Assembly (NCBI GenBank): GCA_023395255.1
Contig: JAEWZN010000011.1
Location: 124,001 to 188,000 of the forward strand
From: Deferribacteres bacterium
GTDB lineage: Bacteria > Chrysiogenota > Deferribacteres > Deferribacterales > Geovibrionaceae
Length of the DNA stretch: 64,000 nucleotides
Direction: 5' to 3'
Shown: positions 57,458-64,000 of the stretch, piece after piece
How positions within the stretch are numbered: the stretch's first letter is position 1
Layout: the number at the start of each line of letters is the position of its first letter
The notes under the pieces: generated by a model
Database searches by the model: none
What the model saw: the letters and a program-made list of their open reading frames with translations, nothing else
Told to the model about the DNA's origin: nothing
Program-made: the position numbers and the translations under genes

Positions 57458-57555
57458 GGCTCACCTTCCAGCTGTTTTGTTTTACTTCGGGCTTAAAACA
57501 CGAAAATAGTATTCCAAACCAATGCTAACTTCAAGCCTTAATTGGTGAGCCATGT
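57454..57555 (-). promoter_or_regulatory. sucC leader: 12-bp inverted repeat able to hide the ribosome-binding site and start codon
   Basis: In the mRNA, ACAUGGCUCACC (57555-57544) is exactly complementary to GGUGAGCCAUGU (57465-57454), which contains the sucC Shine-Dalgarno sequence and AUG. The loop between is 78 bases. The 5' arm contains the AUG of a short leader ORF, so translating that ORF would keep the arms apart. Pairing is seen in the sequence; regulation is inferred. Confidence 0.6.
57482..57553 (-). CDS. Possible 23-residue leader peptide ORF upstream of sucC
   Basis: An ATG at 57553 opens 23 codons (MAHQLRLEVSIGL... to SPK) and stops at TAA, 24 bases before sucC. AAGG lies about 10 bases upstream of the ATG. 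The start lies in the 5' arm of the inverted repeat that can block sucC translation. No protein family is expected at this size. It may be chance, but its placement is suggestive. Confidence 0.4.
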   Translation of the reverse strand: MAHQLRLEVSIGLEYYFRVLSPK

Positions 57556-57584
57556 TAATATAGCCTTAAAATATAACAGTTATT

Positions 57585-58577
<993 letters not shown>

Positions 58578-58726
58578 TTATAATTTCAGAGCACCGAAGC
58601 TCCAATCTCTTCATAGTACACGCTTTTAAGACTATAATCAGCAGTTTTTCTGAACCTGCCCTATAAAAGTCCGTTTTCGTTACCGCGCACTCACACCGGA
58701 AAAGTGTTTTTAGAACCCCTTTCTGA

Positions 58727-58741
58727 TGTATACTGTATACA
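58727..58741. promoter_or_regulatory. Palindromic operator at the mdh promoter
   Basis: On the minus strand TGTATAC-A-GTATACA, a perfect 7-bp inverted repeat, starts directly after the -10 box and would cover the transcription start. The same core occurs at the acnB promoter (61937-61955). Confidence 0.75.
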
Positions 58742-58769
58742 GTTATAATTATACACGGATTTTTGTCAA
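58742..58769 (-). promoter_or_regulatory. Sigma-70 promoter of mdh
   Basis: TTGACA (58769-58764) and TATAAC (58747-58742) are separated by 16 bases on the minus strand. This gives an mdh leader of about 175 bases. Confidence 0.75.
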
Positions 58770-59229
58770 GTATTATTGGCAACGCCGATAATAAAACATT
58801 TTTTAAATTTGATAAAGCTAAAAATAGATTTTTTTGCATATAATAAGAGACAAAAAAAATAGCTCATGGTTCACGACATTTCAGAACCCTTGAAAATACG
58901 CTTTTTCAGAACAAATAGCACAGGAGTGCCTTTTAGCTTATTTTTCGATATATCGGTTTAAAAATTTCCGAATGACCGCTGCCGCATTCTATTAGCGGGC
59001 TTAGGATCACTTTCATCGATCTGCTGATTGATTATACAAATACGCATATCACTTTTATCTATCGAATTTATCAAACACTATTTTATGAACATAAATGCAT
59101 TTGAAGCATAACGAAATAACAAAACGATTCCCCCTGCCGTCATTCTGAACGCAGTGGAGAATCTATCATTAAACAGAACATCGAGACTCTTCGCTCTGCT
59201 CAGAGTGACGCATCACTGTTTTATGCCAT
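58770..59229. other. Non-coding region between acnB and mdh
   Basis: About 460 bases of AT-rich DNA have no credible gene. It contains the palindromic repeat at 59139-59209. I see nothing else that I can name. Confidence 0.6.
59139..59209. repeat. REP-like palindromic element (CATTCTGA type)
   Basis: Outer arms GTCATTCTGA and TCAGAGTGAC pair with one G-U wobble. Inner arms GAGAATCT and AGACTCTTC also pair. This is the widespread 'GTCATTCTGAAC...GAAGAATCT' intergenic repeat type. It differs in sequence from the element at 1694-1764. Confidence 0.75.
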
Positions 59230-59256
59230 AAAAAAAGGGGGCTCCAAAGAGCCCCC
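59230..59256 (-). terminator. Terminator of acnB
   Basis: On the minus strand GGGGGCTC-TTTG-GAGCCCCC, an 8-bp stem, is followed by seven T, 15 bases after the stop codon. Confidence 0.93.
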
Positions 59257-59270
59257 GTATCAAAATCCTT

Positions 59271-61826
59271 TTAGAATGCCACTCTTTCGATATATGAGAG
59301 TTCGAAATCCCCCATTTTGTCGAATTCGAGGTATTTGTACACCTCAGCCTGCTTCGGCTCAATTTTGCTTTTATACAGCATGAAGTATTCCGCGGGAGAA
59401 GGCAGTTCGCCCATAAGAGCGGTCACAGCCGTGAGTTCCGCGGAGCCGAGGTAAACCTGAGACTCATCCCCTATACGGTTGGGGAAGTTCCTTGTTGATG
59501 TTGAAAGAACGTGAGCCTTGGGCTGTACGCGCCCCTGATTACCCATGCAGAGTGAGCAGCCGGGGATCTCAGTTCTCGCGCCGACGCTGGCGTAGATTGA
59601 GTAGTAGCCCTCTTCCATAAGCTGCATCTGATCCATGAGTGTCGGAGGAGTGAGCCATATTTTTGTCTTGGGATAAGCTGCGCCTTCCCAGATTTTGCCC
59701 GCGGCACGGAAATGACCTATGTTGGTCATGCATGAGCCGATGAATATTTCATCAATTTTATTGCCAGCAACTTCGCTGAGGAGTTTAACATCATCAGGGT
59801 CATTGGGGCATGCAAGGATAGGCTCAGTGATTTCCGCAAGGTCTATCTCTATGACCGCTGCGTATTCTGCGTTTTCATCTCTGTTCAGGAGAACAGGGTT
59901 GGCAAGCCATTTTTCAGCATCCTCGATACGTTTTTTCAGGGTTTCAGCGTGCTGGTAGCCCGCTGCTATCATCTTCTTCATAAGGGCAATATTGCTCTTA
60001 AGGAAGTCTGATACTGATTTTTCGCTGAGTTTTATTGTGCCGCCAGCGGCTGATCTTTCCGCTGTGGCATCAGTAAGCTCGAATGCCTGCTCAACAGTGA
60101 GGTCGGGCAGACCTTCCATTTCAAGGATGCGGCCGTTGAAGATATTCTTTTTATTCTGCTTGGGAACAGTGAGGAGTCCCTGCTTGATAGCCCAGTAGGG
60201 GATTGCGTTTACTGCGTCCCTGAGAGTTATGCCGGGATTGAACTTGCCCTTGAACTTAACAAGCACTGATTCGGGCACGTCAAGGGGCATGAAGCCCAGT
60301 GCGCCCGCGAAGGCAACAAGACCTGAACCGGCAGGGAGTGAAAGCCCTATGGGGAAACGGGTGTGCGAGTCGCCGCCTGTTCCCAGTGTGTCGGGCAGAA
60401 GAAGCCTGTTCAGCCATGAGTGGATAACGCCGTCGCCGGGGCGAAGGGAAACACCTTTTCTGGATGTGACAAAATCGGGAAGAGATTTATGCATCGCCAC
60501 GTCAGCTTTTTTAGGGTAAGCCGCTGTATGGCAGAATGACTGCATGAACATATCCGCCTGAAACTCAAGGCAGGCAAGCTCTGTGATTTCGTCTCTGGTC
60601 ATGGGACCCGTGGTGTCCTGAGAGCCCACAGTGGTCATCTTGGGCTCGCATGCTGTTCCGGGAAGAACTCCGTCGACTCCGCATGCTTTGCCGATGATTT
60701 TCTGAGCGAGAGTGAAGCCCTGACCTTTTTTGGGAACGGGGTTAACTGTGGCCGTGAAAACAGTGCTTTCGGGAAGACCGAGAGCCTTGCGGGCTTTTGC
60801 GGTAAGCTGGCGGCCGATTATAAGGTTAAGACGTCCGCCCGCCCTGTACTCGTCTTTTATAGTGGAGGGGGTAAGCTTAAAGGTGGAGATAACCTTGCCC
60901 GCCTCGTCCCTGACTTCGCATTTTTCTGTATCAACAGTTATAAGGTCGCCTGTTTTGATGCTGTTCACATCGCAGGTGATGGGCAGACCGCCGGAATCCT
61001 CAGTGGTGTTGAAGAAAATGGGGGCTATTACGCCGCCGAGTATTACGCCGCCGCGCCTTTTATTAGGAACAAAGGGTATATCCTGACCGATTTTCCACAT
61101 AACAGAGTTGCATGCGGATTTTCTGGATGAACCAGTACCCACAACATCGCCCACGAAGCCGACTTCAAAGCCTTCCGCACGGAACTTGTCGATTGTGGCG
61201 TTACCCTGAGGCCATGAGGTTTCGCCCATGGCAAGGGCATGAAGGGGGATGTCGGGTCTGCTCCACGCATGTTTCGCGGGGGAGAAGTCATCGGTATTTG
61301 TTTCGCCGTCAGCCTTGAAAACCTTAAATTTGAAGGATTTGGGGAATTCAGGTTTGGATGTGAACCATTCGGCATCCGCCCATGACTGGATAACAGCCTT
61401 GGCGTTTGCATTTGTTTTGGAGAGAGCGAGAACATCATCAAAAGAACCGTAAACAAGTATCGTCTGCTTAAGGGCTTCCGCGGCATCAGCACCGAGCTCC
61501 GCATCCTTGAGGAATTCCACAAGGGGTTTTACGTTATATCCGCCGAGCATTGTTCCGAGGAAGAACACTGCCTCTTTTTTGGTGATAACAGGGCATTTAA
61601 CCGCACCCTTGGCAACTTTTTCAAGCCACGCCGCCTTAACCTCCGCAGCGGGGTCAACACCGGGGGAAACACGGTTAACTATAAGGTCTTTAAGAAAATC
61701 TGCCTGATCTTTCGCAGGGTTTTCAAGCATTTTACACACTTCTGCTGTGAACTGAGGTGAAAGAGGCAGAGGCGGAATGCCCTGAGCCTTTCTTTCTTCC
61801 ACGTGCTTAAGGTAGTCTTGCATCAT
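59271..61826 (-). CDS. acnB: Aconitate hydratase B
   Basis: The 851-residue enzyme interconverts citrate and isocitrate using a [4Fe-4S] cluster. MQDYLKHVEERKAQGIPPLP begins the N-terminal HEAT-like domain unique to AcnB. Cluster Cys residues are in IGSCMTNIGHF and GCSLCMGNQGRV. Length matches AcnB (about 865). I start it at the first of two adjacent ATGs (61826), which has AAGGAG 8 bases upstream. An upstream ATG at 61928 would add 34 unrelated residues with no ribosome-binding site. Confidence 0.95.
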   Translation of the reverse strand: MMQDYLKHVEERKAQGIPPLPLSPQFTAEVCKMLENPAKDQADFLKDLIVNRVSPGVDPAAEVKAAWLEKVAKGAVKCPVITKKEAVFFLGTMLGGYNVKPLVEFLKDAELGADAAEALKQTILVYGSFDDVLALSKTNANAKAVIQSWADAEWFTSKPEFPKSFKFKVFKADGETNTDDFSPAKHAWSRPDIPLHALAMGETSWPQGNATIDKFRAEGFEVGFVGDVVGTGSSRKSACNSVMWKIGQDIPFVPNKRRGGVILGGVIAPIFFNTTEDSGGLPITCDVNSIKTGDLITVDTEKCEVRDEAGKVISTFKLTPSTIKDEYRAGGRLNLIIGRQLTAKARKALGLPESTVFTATVNPVPKKGQGFTLAQKIIGKACGVDGVLPGTACEPKMTTVGSQDTTGPMTRDEITELACLEFQADMFMQSFCHTAAYPKKADVAMHKSLPDFVTSRKGVSLRPGDGVIHSWLNRLLLPDTLGTGGDSHTRFPIGLSLPAGSGLVAFAGALGFMPLDVPESVLVKFKGKFNPGITLRDAVNAIPYWAIKQGLLTVPKQNKKNIFNGRILEMEGLPDLTVEQAFELTDATAERSAAGGTIKLSEKSVSDFLKSNIALMKKMIAAGYQHAETLKKRIEDAEKWLANPVLLNRDENAEYAAVIEIDLAEITEPILACPNDPDDVKLLSEVAGNKIDEIFIGSCMTNIGHFRAAGKIWEGAAYPKTKIWLTPPTLMDQMQLMEEGYYSIYASVGARTEIPGCSLCMGNQGRVQPKAHVLSTSTRNFPNRIGDESQVYLGSAELTAVTALMGELPSPAEYFMLYKSKIEPKQAEVYKYLEFDKMGDFELSYIERVAF

Positions 61827-61936
61827 AAAAAAATCTCCTTGGTAAAGGTATTCATACAGAGCGCAGGCTCCGCCAATTTTCAAATCACCGATTCCGCACC
61901 TGCGGGCTTTCAGGTCTGAACCGTTCATAACTCAAG

Positions 61937-61955
61937 ATTGTATTCTGTATACAAT
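61937..61955. promoter_or_regulatory. Palindromic operator at the acnB promoter
   Basis: On the minus strand ATTGTATACAGAATACAAT, a 7-bp perfect inverted repeat around ACAGA, overlaps the -10 box. It shares the core TGTATACAG-W-ATACA with the mdh operator. Confidence 0.75.
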
Positions 61956-61974
61956 TTTGAATGCTTTTTGTCAA
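61946..61974 (-). promoter_or_regulatory. Sigma-70 promoter of acnB
   Basis: TTGACA (61974-61969) and TATACA (61951-61946) are separated by 17 bases. The -10 lies inside the operator, so a bound repressor should block it. The leader is about 110 bases and contains a CCGCA/TGCGG hairpin. Confidence 0.75.
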
Positions 61975-62190
61975 AATATTTTAGAACATATTTTCGTATC
62001 GGGCATATATAAAACTGAGCATAAGTCAAAACAAATTCGCACGATGACACAAGGCTCTGGATTATAAAGCTTTTTCTGCGGAAATAAAACAAAAAGCCAT
62101 GCCGCATAAAAATATAAATATATTTTATACCGCAATCTTCAATATGGAGAATCCTGTAATCAGTACCGCAAAGACTTATTTGGCTGTAAG

Positions 62191-62451
62191 TCAGTCGTAA
62201 AAATCTATATTCATGGAATTTCTCTTCTGCACAAATTCCGCTATGCTCTCCTTCGCTATACGCCAGTGCCCCTTGCCATCTGTCCGGGTGTTCCACGCGG
62301 GCAGCTCCACTCGCCAGATCCACCGCTTCACAGTAAGCGGATTGACCTGAAGAATCTCCGCCGCCTGTGATACAGATAAAAAACCGTGGGGAATCTTCCC
62401 CAGTTCTTCTTTTATGCTTTTTTCCTCCCACTCCAGCTCCCTGTACACCAT
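62191..62451 (-). CDS. Small MerR/excisionase-type helix-turn-helix protein
   Basis: The 86-residue protein has an HTH_17-type domain (FLSVSQAAEILQVNPLTVKRWIWRVELPA) and the wing segment GKGHWRIAKESIAEFVQ. Such small proteins act as excisionases or as local regulators. GGAGG lies 3-6 bases upstream of an ATG or the following GTG, so the exact first codon is unsure. It is encoded between acnB and the divergent XRE gene. It could regulate either; there is no direct evidence. Confidence 0.75.
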   Translation of the reverse strand: MVYRELEWEEKSIKEELGKIPHGFLSVSQAAEILQVNPLTVKRWIWRVELPAWNTRTDGKGHWRIAKESIAEFVQKRNSMNIDFYD

Positions 62452-62558
62452 ATGCCTCCATAATCACAAACAATACTTGTTATTACACAAATCGTGCGTA
62501 TAAATCAACAATAATTTTTTGTTATAATTTTACTCAAATTTCATGTATCTTATTTTTC

Positions 62559-62939
62559 ATGGATTTAGCAGAAAGATTAAAAACACTCAGAAAGCATTTC
62601 AGAATCTCTCAGGCAGACATAGGGGACATACTGTCAGTGCGTCAGCAGGCTGTGTCCCATTACGAGAAATCCGGCAATATTGATGCAGCTAAGCTTGAGG
62701 TTCTGGCAGACCATTTCGGGCTGGACATAAAATTCTTTTATGAAAAGGCTCCGCTTGAAAACTACCTCAGCACGAACAGACAGGCAATCCGCCAGCTTTC
62801 AGCCTCCGGCGGCCCTGTTGTACCCGCAGGCTGGGACGGTCTTCTGGAGCGGATAAGCCGCCTGAGCTACGCCAATATAAAAAACATAGAAAAAGTTATA
62901 GTACCTTTGGTGGAAGTCTTTGAGGGTTCAAAAGAATAA
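62559..62939 (+). CDS. XRE-family transcriptional regulator
   Basis: The 126-residue protein has an HTH at 1-60 (FRISQADIGDILSVRQQAVSHYE) and a C-terminal helical region of about 60 residues. The ATG at 62559 is where the HTH fold begins. An upstream in-frame ATG would add 64 residues that overlap the divergent gene and look non-coding. No clear ribosome-binding site is seen. It is followed after 43 bases by the subtilase gene and may control it. Confidence 0.8.
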   Translation: MDLAERLKTLRKHFRISQADIGDILSVRQQAVSHYEKSGNIDAAKLEVLADHFGLDIKFFYEKAPLENYLSTNRQAIRQLSASGGPVVPAGWDGLLERISRLSYANIKNIEKVIVPLVEVFEGSKE

Positions 62940-62982
62940 AACCCGGCCGCTTTGAAGCCGCATTTTTGCCGGAGTCCGAATA

Positions 62983-64000
62983 ATGGGGAACATCTTCAAA
63001 AACCCCATACTATTCATGGAGTTTTCTGAAAACTTTGTAAAAACACGTCCTGCCTCCGGTGTTCCGGTTAAACCGAGAACATCCGGGCATCCGCCCCTGA
63101 GCAGGGGAACCATAGTCCGCATGATGGAGGAAGGGTTCGGTTTTTACAGAAATTTTGAGTACAACAGGGGTCTGCCTGTTGTGGAAAAGTTTGTGCTGCG
63201 GGAAAACTCGCTGGCAAAATCCCTTCGCTACAGTTTTCTGGAAACAGCAAAAATCTCTCTCATAGGCTCAGTCGGGCAGTCAGGCTTCCTTTTTCCTGTT
63301 GCGGATGATTCCGAACTTTCGAGAATATGCACTGTGCTCCGTTTCAGCAGGAGCAAATCCCTTGAAGCGTCCCTTACCCATATTGAAAGCATCGGCGGAT
63401 TTTACCCTAACGAAAAGCTGGAACTTTCCCGCAGCTTTGTTCAGAAGGCTGTGTTTGATAAATCTCCCGGCAGGCTTATACGCCTGCGCTGCTTCCCTTT
63501 CCATGACACAGCGGAAAAAGTCGCCCGTTTCCTCAATAATCTCGGCGCTTCCTCTGTGAGTGTGCTCCCCTTTGTAACCGATTCGATCTTCATAGAGGCC
63601 TACCTCAGCGACTACAAGCCCAAGCTCACCGCCATACTGAACCACAGCTATATAAGCGAGGTTTCTGAACCGGAAACTGTCGAAATAACAGAGCATTACC
63701 TGCGCCATGAAGATCTTTTTGCAGACTGCGTAATGGAAAAATCCGCTGACACGGCATATCCGTCTGTGGGGATAATAGATTCCGGCGTGGCGGAAAATTC
63801 CTTTCTGCGCAGGTGGGAAACCGGACGTGAGCTTTTTGTGGAGCCTGAGTTTCTGGACACAGCCCACGGAACCTTCGTAACCGGACGCGCCCTTGCCAGC
63901 GGAGAATGTTTCGGCGGCACGGAATTTCTTGATGTAACTGTTATGCCGGGACGGGCGGGTACTCCGCCGGATCTGGCACGGCTTGCAGAAATACTGCGCA
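62983..64000 (+). CDS. Subtilisin-family (S8) serine protease with long N-terminal region, 3' end outside window
   Basis: The frame is open for 339 codons to the window end. The first 255 or so residues are an unrecognised N-terminal region with no signal peptide. Then the S8 domain begins, with the Asp of PSVGIIDSGV and the His of AHGTFVTGRA. The Ser should lie beyond the window. The layout (cytoplasmic, long N-terminal region, late catalytic domain) resembles phage-defence S8 peptidases of the IetS kind, whose ATPase partner would have to be downstream, out of view. The defence role is inference only. Confidence 0.82.
   Translation, partial: MGNIFKNPILFMEFSENFVKTRPASGVPVKPRTSGHPPLSRGTIVRMMEEGFGFYRNFEYNRGLPVVEKFVLRENSLAKSLRYSFLETAKISLIGSVGQSGFLFPVADDSELSRICTVLRFSRSKSLEASLTHIESIGGFYPNEKLELSRSFVQKAVFDKSPGRLIRLRCFPFHDTAEKVARFLNNLGASSVSVLPFVTDSIFIEAYLSDYKPKLTAILNHSYISEVSEPETVEITEHYLRHEDLFADCVMEKSADTAYPSVGIIDSGVAENSFLRRWETGRELFVEPEFLDTAHGTFVTGRALASGECFGGTEFLDVTVMPGRAGTPPDLARLAEILR

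Noticed and set aside
61827..61928. Longer AcnB N-terminus starting at 61928
   Set aside because: The extra 34 residues do not match AcnB and no Shine-Dalgarno precedes that ATG. AAGGAG sits correctly before 61826.
61925..62473. 182-codon minus-strand frame before acnB
   Set aside because: It covers the acnB promoter and operator and overlaps the better-supported 86-residue HTH gene in another frame.

Overview
The window looks like chromosomal DNA from a motile, Gram-negative anaerobe of the Deferribacterota type (Geovibrio/Denitrovibrio/Seleniivibrio-like). This is inferred from gene content, not from a marker-gene match. The basis is a ferredoxin-dependent 2-oxoglutarate oxidoreductase grouped with succinyl-CoA ligase, malate dehydrogenase and AcnB-type aconitase, plus chemotaxis and flagellar genes, lipoproteins, and many sensor kinases of one HQW-motif family. 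There is no rRNA and no CRISPR array; one tRNA gene, tRNA-Pro(CGG), was found.

Layout. 1-7.8 kb: 3' part of lon, a small heat-shock gene, a sensor kinase, a glnK-amt nitrogen operon behind a textbook sigma-54 promoter, a small lipoprotein and a SulP transporter. 7.9-13.1 kb: a translation and secretion run (ffh, rpsP, khpA, rimM, a trmD fused to a second SPOUT methyltransferase, rplS, rplM, rpsI). 13.1-14.4 kb: a 1.2-kb gene-free AT-rich stretch with DnaA-box-like sites and a 35-bp exact direct repeat. 14.4-17.6 kb: a CheW-CheZ fusion protein, an FlhG-like ATPase and a DUF2062 protein. 17.7-24.0 kb: three XRE repressors with inactive-looking S24 domains around the tRNA-Pro gene, a PilZ protein, a small secreted protein, and a phage relic reduced to TerS-TerL-portal. 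24.1-39.2 kb: a kinase and pseudo-kinase pair, a molybdopterin oxidoreductase, a transglutaminase-like protein, an M1 peptidase-ChaN-PDZ fusion, a diguanylate cyclase with a Cys-rich sensor region, a ROK kinase, an SPL-like radical SAM enzyme, a hypothetical protein and ftsY. 39.4-52.2 kb: a chemoreceptor, smc (its 5' end duplicated around an interspersed repeat), a DEAD-box helicase, a repeat cluster, two PAS kinases and a Fic protein. 52.5-61.9 kb: the central-carbon cluster acnB, mdh, sucC, sucD, korD, korA, korB, korC, all on the minus strand. 62-64 kb: a small HTH protein, an XRE regulator and the start of a subtilisin-family protease that runs off the window.

How it works together. The carbon genes cover citrate/isocitrate, malate/oxaloacetate, succinyl-CoA/succinate and 2-oxoglutarate/succinyl-CoA, with ferredoxin as electron carrier. 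acnB and mdh share a palindromic operator (core TGTATACAGWATACA) overlapping their promoters. The mdh-sucC gap carries a short leader ORF whose start can pair with the sucC ribosome-binding site and start codon. The strongest novelty candidates are the CheW-CheZ fusion, the M1-ChaN-PDZ fusion, the sucC leader, the shared operator, the smc 5' duplication and the DnaA-box-rich non-coding region.
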